Numbered from the stretch's first letter, positions 21,252-32,503 are shown. The stretch is 64,000 nucleotides of DNA from Linum tenue (GCA_946122785.1 CAMGYJ010000008.1:59006877-59070876), one strand, 5' to 3'. Numbers and translations are program-made. The notes: a model not told the origin generated them from the sequence alone.

Positions 21252-22695
21252 GGTTCAGGCTAGCGTACGACAGGCGTACACTATACGCCTGTGTTCACAC
21301 TCAAAAATTAATTATTAATTATAATTATATTAATTATTTTAAAATGATAAATTACAATCGCATCCATTAATTTATCTTTCTATATTAATCAAAACGCCAC
21401 TTATTTCATATAAAAAACACAGCCCACATATTTGTGTTTGCCATAAGTACGACCCAAAATCAGGAACCCATTAAAACCAAAGCACACCACAGTCTTCCCT
21501 GTTGCTGTGTTCCGATCTAAACCTCCCCTGCATATTTGTTCTGCAAGGAAAAGAGCGGTGACACAAATTAACAGTTCAAACACAGCACACAAAACCAGAA
21601 ACTTAAAAAATTAAACCAATTCACTCTTACTAGATTTTAGAACTGCAGAAGTCGCTTGATGATTCAATTGGATATCCTTATCCTTTACACCTCTTAGTCA
21701 AACTCCGCTGCAGACTTTGATACAAAACAGAGCACGCACGCAACAACAAAATAATTGGAAATTGAAATGCATAATACAAACGGGACGCACAGTATTTTAA
21801 CACCGTTGAGAAATTTAACCTCAACGCTAACTATTCCATCGTTCAAAGCTCAGAATTATTAATAAACTCGTCGATGAGGGCCTCTTCTGCTTGCTTTCCT
21901 TCGGTTCTGTTGCTGGGCATAATAATCTCTTCTTGCCTTGTCATTTACCCATCTGAATTATAACTGTTGCATACCTCTATCATTTTTCTGCAATGCCCAT
22001 GAAGATTTTATTTGGAGATGTGCAATTATACAGATGCAATCATTCAACTGTTCCAAGGATTTCAAACAAGCAAGGCCCTCAATCTCCCGCATATTTGGAG
22101 CATCAGTGACGGACAACAATTTTAATTACTTCAACGACACCATCCTTGGAACAATTACATTTGTATAATTGCTCATGCATCTTTGGAAAGACTGGCTGCG
22201 GATGAGCTATCAGGTTTGAAGAAATTGAGGAAGGTAGAGGTTAAAGGTTTCTCGCGGCAACCAGAGTGATGGCATTCAAAGGGGACGCTAAGGTTTACTC
22301 CGTTGTGCGGCATTCTTGAGGAAGGCAAAGGAATTGAGAAGGAGGATTTAACAAGGGTAAAAAAAGATTAGGATTTAGTGGGTAATGGAGGTTGAAGGAG
22401 ATCGAAAAAGACAAAGGATAATTAGCAAGGACGATGAGTGGGATGGGGTAAAAGTAATTTGAGTGTTTAAACTTCATATTGGGAGAATTAGTTACATACT
22501 ATACAATGATTATTTAGATGAATGATTTTTGCATAGGATAAAAAAGATTGAGTGACTAAAATGTACAAAAAATTAATTAATGGTCGCAGTTGAAATTATA
22601 ATTACCATTTATAATTATTTAAATATAATTAAAAATTTAATTACACGTGTGAACACAGGCGTACAATGTACGTCTGACGTACGCTAGCCTTTACC
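21252..22695. mobile_element. Larger TIR element related to family 1, carrying unrelated cargo
   Basis: About 50-bp terminal inverted repeats: the left end GGTTCAGGCTAGCGTACG and onward to GTGTTCACAC matches the complement of the right end (22646-22695). The first 15-20 bp are shared with MITE family 1, but the 1.3-kb interior is not. Non-autonomous, no transposase recognised; contains a possible LRR-type fragment near 22160-22270. Confidence 0.65.
22160..22272 (+). pseudogene. Possible LRR-type resistance-gene fragment captured in a TIR element
   Basis: A short + strand reading frame contains ASLERLAADELSGLKKLRKV then a stop, resembling the leucine-rich segment common near the C-terminus of plant NBS-LRR proteins. 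No NB-ARC motifs are visible. Identification rests on about 30 residues and is tentative. Confidence 0.3.
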
Positions 22696-24048
22696 ATACC
22701 CCGGGTGAAATCGTACCGCATACCTTGAGTATGAAAATGCTATCTAGACCTCGAATTAGCAGGATTTTTGGGCATGATACTATACTCAGCGACAATGGCG
22801 GTTTTGCTTGTAAACGAGAGATAGTCACCAAGACAGGAGGTGGATCAGCAGTCTTCGTTGGATAGAGAAAGGATTCCCCATTTTCGCAAATGATCTACTG
22901 TTCTTTGCCATTGAGTCTGGTGGAAGAAGGAACAAGGGGAAGGTGATGATGGAGGAGAGAGAGAATGTAGGTGTAAGAAAAAGTGATCGTGGGGGGTTGA
23001 GTCTGGAGACCTGAGTGTGATGGAGATGGTGGACTGTGGAGGTAAGTGGAATGTCAAGAGTTGAGAAGATTACAGAAGATATGTAATGATGATGGTAACT
23101 CGTGTAGGTTAAACTAGGGTAAGTCATGCTAGTTAAACGAGGGTTGGTGCACGAATCAAACAGATGATACGGTAGGAGAAATGAAATGGGCTCGCACATT
23201 CTAGGCCCACTTTTGAATATTGCATGGATCATGTACAAGCCCACTTTTGAATGTTATTTAAAAGCCTGCAAAAATCAATGATCAGACCCAGTCCAACTAG
23301 AATTAGTCCTAAACGCAGCGTTGATACATAAACACAAATTAAGGAGACCTCTCCATCCGATTCGAATCAAATTTGTCTTCTTCATCTCCTTCCTCAATCC
23401 TCTGGGCGAGACGATCCCTACATATCAGGAAACCTTAATTTCACTGATAGATAAAAGTTTTGAGAAAATGACAATAACGGTAAGACAAGATGACAATGCA
23501 CTAGCGACATGAACCCTAGGGTTAGCTAAATGAAAAGTTTGATGAACACAATAATAGACATGGTCGTCGTAATCGTGTTAGAAAGAGATAGGCGAGGGAA
23601 AATAAAATGGCGAAGAACAAACAAGAGAAAAGAAATTGGGAAATTCAAACTACGTCGAATGTGGATGCAAGGAATTGGGATTGAAAAAGATGATTAAGTT
23701 GGGTAATTTAAATTGGATGGGGAGCTTCTCTTGAAACTGTGAAGGGGCGTCCCTCCAAGACGAGAGAGGGATCGTGTAATTAGTTAGGGAGACTGGAAAT
23801 TGGTTAGGGCGGCAGTGGGTCTACCCAATTGGGTTTGCAGTCTTAATCCATTTAATTTAATCGGGGCAGTTAGTTGGACTAGGATGAAAACAATCTTAAC
23901 GCGTAAGGAGGGTTTTTGTAATTTGTTTAGTTATTTAGTGGAGCAGTTAGGTTCAACAAACGTGAGCCGTGGAGATTGAGAATGAATGGTTAAGATCGGC
24001 CAAGCTACCCGTACCCCAGATTTTACCAGGGGTACCGTAGAAGTCACT
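22696..24048. mobile_element. Region bounded by partial family-2 ends
   Basis: The left boundary (22696-22791) matches the family-2 left arm (ACCGCATACCTTGAGTATGA, then CTATCTAGACCTCGAATTAG). The right boundary (about 23997-24048) matches a family-2 terminus (TACCGTAGAAGTCAC). The intervening 1.2 kb is unrelated, with no convincing gene. This may be one larger TIR element with cargo or two truncated copies. Confidence 0.4.
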
Positions 24049-24062
24049 ATATATATATATAT

Positions 24063-24467
24063 GGTGACTTCTATCGTACCTTGGGTAAACTCTAGGGTAC
24101 GACATACCTTGAGTAGGAAAACGCTATCTAGACCTCGAATTAATCGGATTTTTAGGCATGATACTATACCCTAACCCTTGATAAGTGAATCCTAGGTCTT
24201 AGTTTTCTAAATCATATAGCCTAACCCCTAAGATTTTGCATGTAATTTGTTGCATATATTTCGACGAATCATAACCGTCGATTATTATTTCTAATTAAAT
24301 TGATATTAGTGTTTGAGATTTATAGAATTAAGACCTAGATTTTAATCTTTAAGGGTTTGGAAATAGTACCAGATGTCAAACTCCTGTCAATTCGAGGTCT
24401 AGATAGAGTTTTTTTACTCATGGTATGTCGCACCCTGGATTTTACCCAAGGTACGATAGAACCACCC
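24063..24467. mobile_element. Fold-back MITE family 2, copy 1
   Basis: About 405 bp. Left arm: GGTGACTTCTATCGTACC, then CATACCTTGAGTA and CTATCTAGACCTCGAATT. The right arm is the imperfect inverse, ending GGTACGATAGAACCACC. Flanked on both sides by (TA)n, consistent with insertion into TA repeats. Confidence 0.75.
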
Positions 24468-24485
24468 ATATATATATATATATAT

Positions 24486-24885
24486 GGCAAAGGCTAGCGT
24501 ACGCCCGGACGTACCCTAGCCTACCGTACGCCTATTGAGTTTTGCTATTTAGACAATGAATTAACCGGAGTTTGGGGCATGATACTATACCCTAACCCCT
24601 AATGGGTGAACCCCAGTCCGCAATTCACTAACCCAAAGCATAATATTCATTTAATCTTGAAATGAAAATCAATGGTTCCGATTCGTCGAAATTATTGTTG
24701 ATTTTCATTTTAAGATTAAACGAATTTCATGATTTGGGTTAGAAAACTAGGGACTGGGGTTTATCCATTAGTGGTTAGGGTATAGTATCATGCCCAAAAC
24801 TCTGGTTAATTGATGATCTAAATAGCAAAACTCAAACGGGCGTACGGTAGTCTAACGTATGCCCGGGCGTACGCTAGCCTAAACC
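24486..24885. mobile_element. Fold-back MITE family 1, copy 2
   Basis: About 400 bp; the reverse complement of copy 1 along its full length (for example CATGATACTATACCCTAACC with inverted order of the arms). Termini GGCAAAGGCTAGCGTACG and the complement of GGTTTAGGCTAGCGTACG. Flanked by (TA)n. Confidence 0.8.
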
Positions 24886-24901
24886 ATATATATATATATA
24901 T

Positions 24902-25306
24902 GGGGAGTTCTACGGTACCCAGAGTGAAATCTCGGGTACCGCATACCTTGATGAAGAAAACGCTATCTAGAACTTGAATTAACTGGTCTTTCGGACATGA
25001 TACTGTACTCTAACACTTAAAGATCAAAATCTAGGTCTTAATTCTCTAAATCTTATACCCCAAGATCAATTTAGTTAGAAACCATAATCGACGGTTATGA
25101 GTCGTCCAAATATAGGCAAAAAAATCAATGCACCATCTTAGGGTTTATAGTTTATGATTTAGATAATTAGGACCTATGGTTCACTCATCAACGATTAGGG
25201 TATAGTATCATGCCCAAAAATCCTCCTAATTCGAGGTCTAGATAGTGTTTTCATACTCAAGGTATGCGGTACCCCGGATTTCACCCGGAGTACCATAGAA
25301 GGCACC
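24902..25306. mobile_element. Fold-back MITE family 2, copy 2
   Basis: About 405 bp, flanked by TA-rich sequence. Left arm GGGGAGTTCTACGGTACCC, then GGTACCGCATACCTTGA; right arm the imperfect inverse ending GTACCATAGAAGGCACC. More diverged in the centre than copy 1. Confidence 0.75.
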
Positions 25307-25333
25307 ATTTGTATATGAACCATATATATATAT

Positions 25334-25403
25334 GGCGAGTTCTACGGTACCCAGGGTAAAATACGGGGTACCGCATACCTTGAGTATGATAACGCTATCT
25401 AGA
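25334..25403. mobile_element. Fold-back MITE family 2, truncated copy
   Basis: Only the outer left arm remains (GGCGAGTTCTACGGTACCC to CGCTATCTAGAG), then the match stops abruptly. Confidence 0.65.
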
Positions 25404-25518
25404 GATTTTATAATATTGATTCTGCATCTTTACCCATTCCCCTTTTCCCAATAGACAAGGGAGCAAACATGACAGTCAAACTGTCGCTTCAGTCTCGGAG
25501 CAAACATGATCCTCCACT

Positions 25519-25790
25519 AACACATGGAACTAGGGTTCTGCATACCAAGTGAGAGAGGGTTCTACTCCATAGAGAGAGAGAGATAGGAAAACAGAAATCA
25601 AAGCGGTCATACTCATAAAGATGGGGATAATCTGCTCCGCGATGTCGATCTTCACTCCTGGGATGCAATCTGGGCTTCAATGGTGAGACATCCACTCCAA
25701 ATAGCTCATAGGGTTTGTTCTTCGCACTTTCTCTCTCCAAAACTCTGTTTTTTGCTCAAAAAGTCGTCTACCTTTCCTTTGTCTCGAGGC
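25519..25790 (-). repeat. Partial Athila LTR at the broken 3' end of element B
   Basis: Matches the middle of the LTR at 50471-51897 (its 51119-51345 section): shared words include GAACTAGGGTTCT, GTGAGAGAGGGTTCTACTCC and GGATGCAATCTGGGCTTCAA. It joins directly to B's gag-pro end at about 25790 with no 3' UTR or PPT, so element B has lost that region and half of its LTR. The left edge at 25519 also stops inside the LTR. Confidence 0.7.
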
Positions 25791-26965
25791 TCAGGAGCCG
25801 AGACCAACTCAAAGTCGTCTCCCACTTCCTTTTCAGCAGGCTTAGCTACTTGCAGTTTCGGCCACCACTCCTCCTTGATCATTTCTTTTGGTAAAGAGAC
25901 TGACGAGAGTGGCGTCAAAGGAATGAGAGGGGGATCCTGCAAAATGGGAGGCACAGAAGGATACACGACAGTCTCGTGCTCCTAGTGAGAAACAACATGC
26001 AAAGGCGATAAAGCAGGGAGAGTATTAGCAATGGAAAATGTTATTCACTCCTCGCCATCCCTCAAGACTAAGGTCCCATCATGTACATCTATGAGAGCCT
26101 TGGCGATGGCCAGTAAAGGCCTTCCCAGTAGAAGGGGCACTTCTGTGTCTTCATTGATGTCCAAGAAAACAAAATCCACAGGATAAAATAATCTGCCAAC
26201 CTTAACAAGAAGATCTTCCATTATGCCCCTAGGATGAACTATAGATCGGTAAGCTAATTGAATACTCATCCTAGTTGAACTGGGTTCACCTAGGCTTAGT
26301 TTCTTGAACAATTTATATGACATAACATTGATACTAGCACCTAGATCAGCCAAGGACCTATCTACATGCAATTTACCTATAGAGCACGGGATAGTAAAAC
26401 TACCTGGGTCCTTCCGCTTCTGCGGGAGCTTGTTCTGCAAGATGGTCGAACACTCCTCGCTGAGCTCCACAGTGGCCATCTCGCTCAGCTTCTGCTTTTT
26501 AGAGAGAATATCTTTCAAGAACTTCGCATACTTAGGCATTTGAGATAGTGCCTCCAGGAAGGGCACTTGAAAATTCAGCTTCCTAAGCATGGACATGAAG
26601 TTCCCGAACTCTGCCTCTAGCCGGTCTTTGTGTAACCGAGTAGGGAAGGGAAGTTGAGGGACATACTCCTTCACCACTGGTTGCGGCTTAGGAGCAGGCA
26701 TCTCAACCTCCTTCTACATTTCTTTTTCAATAGTTGGAAATTTCGAAGCAGGTCTCTCTCCTGCTTGTCTGGCGGGGGCAGGTGGGTATGCAGTCACTTT
26801 GCCGCTCCTTGTAGTGATAGCATTACAGTGGGCATTCGGGTCCTTCGGATTAGGAATGGTATGACTCGGCAAGGTACCCGGAGCACTCTGTGCCACTGCT
26901 TGAGCCACACTCCCCAGCTGGGTTTGGATATCCTGCAAAACAGCCTTTGTGTTCCTCTGGCCAGC
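25791..26965 (-). pseudogene. Element B gag-pro, C-terminal part (aspartic protease)
   Basis: - strand continuation of the B gag after the insertion of element A. Readable: the end of the nucleocapsid region, a proline-rich linker, the conserved PQLPFPTRLHKDRLEAEF block, and the retropepsin-like domain with SLADLGASINVM (DLGA active-site loop), ADRS-equivalent YRSIVHPRGIMEDLL, and LLLGRPLLA. It then reaches the KEEWWPKLQVAKPA linker. The protease would process Gag. Stops occur around 26040 and 26712. The break with LTR sequence at about 25790 replaces the rest of the element. Confidence 0.85.
26961..26965. repeat. TSD of element A (left)
   Basis: CCAGC here and at 32499-32503, immediately outside the two LTRs of element A. 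Confidence 0.85.
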
Positions 26966-28378
26966 TGATAACATCGTATTTGCACATGTTTGCACCCTCG
27001 TTTCTTGATAATTTTGGCTTGAGTTTTTGCTTTCTTGGACTATTTTATGCTAGGTTGTGTTCCTTTATCACATTTCAGGTCCTAGCACATAAATGGAAGC
27101 ATAGGCGCAAGTTTCAAGTCAATCAGAGATCAATTGGCGATTAAGGAGAAGAAACTCGGGCATGACCTGAACAAGAATGGATTTATACCTCAATTTATGG
27201 ACAAATAATCATGCAAGCTTGTTATTAAAAGAAATAGGACGAGACTAAGAGCGTCTAGGTTCAAACGGCGACTGATTTGGAGTCCGGACGAGGGAGAAAC
27301 GAAGCTTTGAAACTGGAGCGGAGGAAGAATTACGGACAGGAGAATTACGACCGTAATTTGGCCTCCCATGCCCGTAATTTCACTGCCGAGAGGAGCTTTG
27401 GGTGCGCTGAAACTTAACCAAAACGCGTGTTTCGGGCAAAATACGGGCATGGAAGAATTACAATCGTAATTCAGCACGTAATTCGCCCAGAATCGGGTTT
27501 TTGAGGCAGATTCGAGCCAAAGGAAAGGGGGAGTTGGGTTTTTGGTTCCCAAACACCCAAGGGACGAACCCTAGAGAGAGAGAGCGACTTGGGAACGTTC
27601 TTGAAGCTATTTTAGAGGATTTCTTCGCCATTGGAGCTCGGGAATCAAGCTTGGAGATGGAGATTGAAGATCTAGATCAGATTTCTGCAGTCTCTCTCTT
27701 CTCTATGGAGTAACTTCCCTTCACTTAGGTTTTGAGGAACCCTAGTTCCATGTGTTAGGATCTTTCTTGTATGAAGTTTTGGATGCTATATTGTTTTGAG
27801 GCATGATTTATTGAGTCAATTGAATCTTGATCAAATTCTCTGGATTTCTGCTTTAACCTATGATAGATAGAATCTGATTAGGTTAAGAGAGCTTCCTTGA
27901 TTGATAGTGGTGAATTGGTTGTGCGAGAGTCAATCAATTCACTGCTTTGTACTGGAATTTATTCCAGTAGTGGAGTTCTGTGCTCATTGCTTCAGCTTTC
28001 TATCCCGGTGAAGACTAGTCGTCTGCCGGGTAGTTTAACTGAGAGGGCTTGGTCAGCTTAAGAGATTCCAAGCTAATTTAGGATCTTCCGCAGTTTAATC
28101 AATAGTAGATCAACCAAAGGTAATTGCAACTTGGACCTAATTGAGGAACTAGGGGGAATCATACCTAAGTGAGTTCCCAAACTATAATTAGTAGTTTTAC
28201 TTAGTAGAGTAGTTTAGTTAATCAATCCTTAATCTAGTTTGCTAGATAATGAAATGAAGCTGAGTAATAGTAACTCTAGAGACCCGTGGATTCGATATTT
28301 ATTACTTGTGCCACTATACTGCAGTCCCTTTCATTGGTTACACTTGGCCATTGTTAGGTGTAGTGTTTTAGCGTGTCA
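26966..28378 (+). repeat. Element A 5' LTR
   Basis: 1413 bp starting TGATAACATCG and ending GCGTGTCA, followed by the primer site. It contains inverted-repeat motifs such as AATTACG..CGTAATT (27343-27358). It differs from the 3' LTR by an indel near 27800 and scattered substitutions. Confidence 0.92.
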
Positions 28379-28384
28379 AGTTTT

Positions 28385-28402
28385 TGGCGCCGTTGCCGGG
28401 GA
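28385..28402 (+). other. Element A primer-binding site (tRNA-Asp)
   Basis: TGGCGCCGTTGCCGGGGA is complementary to the 3' end of plant tRNA-Asp (including CCA). It lies six bases after the LTR; the same 18-mer occurs in C and D. Confidence 0.9.
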
Positions 28403-28515
28403 CTTTCTAGATTATTAGGAAAGGCAGAAGTTTGTTACTTTAGCGTTTTTCTTTTGTTTTCCGCCCTTGCTTTTCACTTGGGTGTTTTTTGTTTTTGTTG
28501 GTGCAGATCTGAATC

Positions 28516-29691
28516 ATGGACCCTCATGGCTTCTCCAATCATTGGGGGTATCCACCACCATCCGAGTGGTATTACCCCGAGACTCTCTGGAGTAGCCATG
28601 GAGTCGGGTTCCAGTACCAACCCCCTTTCTACGGAGAACAATCAGACCCTTGGGCATATCAAGAACAACCTCCTTATCAAGAAGAATTTCTCCCACAACC
28701 AGAGGGGCCATTGGAGCTGGAGTTACCCATGGCGGCCTTCACGGGCCATTCTGCAGAGCCATGCTACACTCCACATCCATATCCAAACTATGAATTGAGG
28801 CTTCTCATGGAGCAGTTTGCTCGAGACTGTGAGAGATCATGCTCCAGGATGGATCATTGTGTCCAGGCCTATCGTGAAATAGAGGAGATCCTCCTGAGCC
28901 TTAAGAAGAGCGTCGATGATCTTGAGCGATCTTGTGCACAACCTGCTCCAGATCACCCTTATGTTACCATACTAGAAGAGGAGGAGGAAGAAGAAGGCTA
29001 CAAGGACATTGTGGAGCACACTGAAGTTGTCACAGAGAGCTCTCGTGATGATCATGATAAGGAATGTCCTATCATAGCCGACCACACCTTCCCACATCCC
29101 ACACCGAGCTTTGAAGAGGCGGGCATGAGTGAGGAGATGCAAGAAGATCTCATGAAAGAAATTGCTTGGCAACTTGCTCTCCAATCCGTGCTAGAAGAAG
29201 AAGAGCAAGAAAGGGTGCAGAAAGAAGTTGTGGAGGATGACAAAAGTGAAGCAGGAGGAGTTCTTGATCATTTTACAGGGGTGATACCACATGAAGAAGA
29301 AAGGGAGGTTGAAGAAGAAATTGGCGTCTAGGCTGAGGATGGAGTTAAGGTGGAAGAGGCCTGCACCGGCCATGAGTTACATGTGATATCTCCACCAAAA
29401 TTCAAGGAGCTGCTTGGCAAGGACCCATTTGCAGTGTCTCTTTGCCAGACCAAGGCCACATCGACATCGGTCCCTCGTGGTGGACGCGATGGTGGCCAAT
29501 CGATGCTGTCTTATCTGGTTTGGGGCAATGAGACGAGAGAAGAGAAGAAGAGGTCTCGAGTGTGGAGACTTCATCTGCATCAAGTGCACGAGCCTTCATC
29601 ACCTGCCACACCACCTGCTTGTGACTTGAGACTCCACCTCATAGATGAGAACCTCAACTTCAAGGAGGTTCTAGCATGGACCGAAACTTAG
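28516..29691 (+). pseudogene. Element A orphan ORF (acidic, Pro/Tyr-rich), one amber stop
   Basis: Starts at ATG 28516 in the usual gag position. About 391 codons in one frame, interrupted only by TAG at 29329-29331. The N-terminal 70 residues are rich in Pro, Tyr, Trp and Gln (YPPPSEWYYPETLW), followed by a probable helical segment with spaced Cys (RDCERSCSRMDHC, about residues 107-119), then Glu-rich stretches (EEEEEEE near 155-162) suggestive of coiled coil. The part after the stop contains PKFKELLGKDPF and ends FKEVLAWTET. I recognise no catalytic motif or zinc knuckle; it is not an Athila gag. It may be a cargo ORF that replaced gag-pol. The survival of a long frame with a single stop suggests it was coding until recently. 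Confidence 0.6.
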
Positions 29692-29728
29692 GAGCCATTG
29701 TCCGGCTCACGAAGTGAAAGAAGCGCTT

Positions 29729-29746
29729 GTTGGGAGGCAACCCAAC
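29729..29746 (+). promoter_or_regulatory. Post-stop hairpin with AGGCAA loop (element A)
   Basis: Arms GTTGGG and CCCAAC around AGGCAA, just after the ORF stop and after AAGCGCTT. The counterparts in D and C have arms GTGGGG/CCCCAC: a paired T-A to G-C change that keeps the stem. Confidence 0.6.
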
Positions 29747-29951
29747 CAGTCGGTTTGCATTTCTTTCTCTTTTTCTCCTCGGTTGAGTCAGTTTTGTTAT
29801 TTGATTTTAGAGTCAATAACTCAACCTTTGTGAGATTTTGTGTGGTGTTTCTGCTCCGACTACTCTCTCATCCTGGAATGCACTGCCTACCTCGTCCACC
29901 GTCATTCACCCTTGATCTGGTAACTTCGTTCTACCCTCCTTATCTTTCCTC

Positions 29952-29991
29952 CATTGAGGACAATGTCGAGCTTAAGTGTGGGGGGGGGGGG
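29952..29991 (+). promoter_or_regulatory. Internal hairpin-PPT module (element A)
   Basis: CATTG-AGGA-CAATG hairpin (29952-29965) followed six bases later by TTAAGTGTG and a long G run to 29991, repeating the terminal PPT sequence about 1.1 kb upstream of the 3' LTR. Confidence 0.6.
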
Positions 29992-30033
29992 TGTTCGATT
30001 ATGTATGCGTGTGAATGTTTGGCTGTTTGTGTG

Positions 30034-30079
30034 CTTGGAGCCTAGTCCACTGTCCAAATATCGATTTGAGGGCTCCAAG
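30034..30079 (+). promoter_or_regulatory. CTTGGAGCC/GGCTCCAAG hairpin (element A)
   Basis: Perfect 9-bp outer stem (30034-30042 with 30071-30079) and an inner CAAAT/ATTTG stem. The same structure occurs in D and C. Confidence 0.65.
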
Positions 30080-30698
30080 TACGTGTTCCCATGCAAATTG
30101 CCTGCTCAGTATGCTTTGAATTGACAGTCTCTATCGTAATGTGCAACCTAGGGAGGTAGTGTAGCACTATGGAGGATGTTGAAGTATAAGATTTTTCCTA
30201 TCTAGCTCTCTGCTGTGTTAGTTGATTTTGTGAATTAGTGGAGCTAAGACCGTTGAATTCATGTGGTAATGTGGACTCTGTTTGAATTGTGTTATGGACT
30301 CGTGTATTGAACAGGGTGCTCATGTGAGAAATGAAAAGCAGTTGGTCCTCCATGTCGAAATCATTGAAATCTTAAACATGGGGTAAGCCCAACGTGTGTG
30401 GCACCGTTCATTGCACAAAATCGGGTTTTGGAAGAGATTTTAGTGATCCTTAGTGGGGTACTCCTACAAGGTGAAGCTAAGGTGTCTCTAGTACAAGTAA
30501 AATTTTCACCCGTTGAACGGTTTGCCTACTTGAGGATGTGTTTTTAAGGGCACGGATAGAGCTTCCGACCCCCCTTAATTTCATTGACCCTCCACACGAG
30601 TTGAGGAAAAGGAGTTAAAAGAAGTACCCTGGCGAGCGCCAGGTGTACAGAAATTGCTCTTGCTCGACTAATAAGGGTCGACCGTGCAAAAGACTGCA

Positions 30699-30767
30699 GT
30701 TGGAACCCCTGCTAAGTGAAAAAAAAACAAGGAAAATGTGAATGAAAGTGCAAAAAGGGGTCCCAAC
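30699..30767 (+). promoter_or_regulatory. A-rich-loop hairpin (element A)
   Basis: 12-base arms (GTTGGAACCCCT and AGGGGTCCCAAC, one mismatch) enclose a 45-base A/G-rich loop. Confidence 0.55.
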
Positions 30768-31032
30768 GGTGAAATGAAGTGAAAGAGCACCCCGGTACAA
30801 CGAGTCCTTGGTTGTGAGTGTTGTGAGTCCCTTTGTCCATGAACTGACTGTCTTACTTCTACTTCTTCTCATGATCCTGGCTTGAGTCTAGTACTCGCGT
30901 TGAGAGAGATAGGGGACGTCTTAGAAGACCAGTTGACCTCGTAAGCTGCTATATGATCTAGGAAATCCTCTACCGAGGATCGGGGTTGTTTGTTGCTATA
31001 GAGGTCTGGAGAGCTGCATTGGTTTGAGTTAG

Positions 31033-31073
31033 GTTTGCTTGGGGACAAGCAAACGGTTAAGTGTGGGGGAATT
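31033..31073 (+). promoter_or_regulatory. Terminal hairpin plus polypurine tract (element A)
   Basis: 9-bp arms GTTTGCTTG and CAAGCAAAC around GGGA (31033-31054), followed by GGTT and the PPT AAGTGTGGGGGAATT (31059-31073) directly before the 3' LTR. The PPT primes plus-strand DNA synthesis. Confidence 0.85.
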
Positions 31074-32498
31074 TGATAACATCGTATTTGCACATGTTTG
31101 CACCCTCGTTTCTTGATCATTTTGGCTTCAGTTTTTGCTTTCTTGGACTATTTTACGCTAGGTTGTGTTCCTTTATCACATTTCAGGTCCTAGCACATAA
31201 AGGGAAGCATAGGCGCAAGTTTCAAGTCAATCAGAGATCAATTGGCGATTAGGGAGAAGAAACTCGGGCATGACCTGAAGAAGAATGGATTTCTACCTCA
31301 CTTTATGGACAAATAATCATGCAAGCTTGTTATTAAAAGAAAGAGGACGAGACTACGAGCGTCTGGGTTCAAACGGCGACTGATTTGGAGTCCGGACGAG
31401 GGAGAAACGAAGCTTTGAACAGGAGCGGAGAAAGAATTACGGGCAGGAGAATTACGACCGTAATTTGGCCTCCCATGCCCGTAATTTCACTGCCGAGAGG
31501 AGCTTTGGGTGCGTTGAAACTTAACCAAAACGCGTGTTTTGGGCAAAATACGGGCATGGAAGAATTACAACCGTAATTCAGCCCGTAATTCGCCCAAAAT
31601 CGGGTTTTTGAGGCAGATTCGAGCCAAAGGAAAGGGGGAGTTGGGTTTTTGGTTCCCAAACACCCAAGGGACGAACCCTAGAGAGAAAGAGCGACTTGGG
31701 AACGTTCTTGAAGCTATTTTGGAGGATTTCTTCGCCATTGGAGCTCGGGAATCAAGCTTGGAGATGGAGATTGAAGATCTATATCAGATTTCTGCAGTCT
31801 CTCTCTTCTCTATGGAGTAACTTCCCTTCACTTAGGTTTTGAGGAACCCTAGTTCCATGTGTTAGGATCTTTCTTGTATGAAGTTTTGGTTGCTATATTG
31901 TTTGATTATAATCGATTGAGGCATGATTTATTGAGTCAATTGAATCTTGATCAAATTCTCTGGATTTCCGGTTTAACCTATGATAGATAGAATCTGATTA
32001 GGTTAAGAGAGCTTCCTTGATTGATAGTGGTGAATTGGTTGTGCGAGAGTCAATCAATTCACTCCTTTGTACTGGAATTCATTCCAGTAGTGGAGTTCTG
32101 TGCTCATTGCTTCAGCTTTCTATCCCGGTGAAGACTAGTCGTCTGCCGGGTAGTTTAACTGAGAGGGCTTGGTCAGCTTAAGAGATTCCAAGCTAATTTA
32201 GGATCTTCCGCAGTTTAATCAACAGTAGATCAACCAAAGGTAATTGCAACTTGGACCTAATTGAGGAACTAGGGGGAATCATACCTAAGTGAGTTCCCAA
32301 ACTATAATTAGTAGTTTTACTTAGTAGAGTAGTTTAGTTAATCAATCCTTAATCTAGTTTGCTAGATAATGAACTGAAGCTGAGTAATAGTAACTCTAGA
32401 GACCGGTGGATTCGATATTTATTACTTGTGCCACTATACTGCAGTCCCTTTCATTGGTTACACTTGGCCATTGTTAGGTGTAGTGTTTTAGCGTCTCA
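31074..32498 (+). repeat. Element A 3' LTR
   Basis: 1425 bp from TGATAACATCG to GCGTCTCA; near-identical to the 5' LTR. Confidence 0.92.
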
Positions 32499-32503
32499 CC
32501 AGC

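Larger units (their letters stand above)
26966..32498 (+). mobile_element. Element A: non-autonomous Athila-type LTR retrotransposon
   Basis: 5533 bp, + strand, complete: LTRs at 26966-28378 and 31074-32498 (both TG...CA), tRNA-Asp primer site 28385-28402, PPT 31059-31073, 5-bp TSD CCAGC. It is inserted into the gag of element B (- strand), splitting it. The interior encodes only an orphan acidic ORF (28516-29691, one amber stop); there is no gag, protease, RT or integrase. It has the same 3' non-coding modules as C and D, which argues that its RNA is mobilised by Athila machinery supplied in trans. Confidence 0.92.

Noticed and set aside
22825..23244. 139-codon - strand frame
   Set aside because: Ser/Pro/His-rich translation of CT-rich DNA, no domain; overlapping frame equally open.
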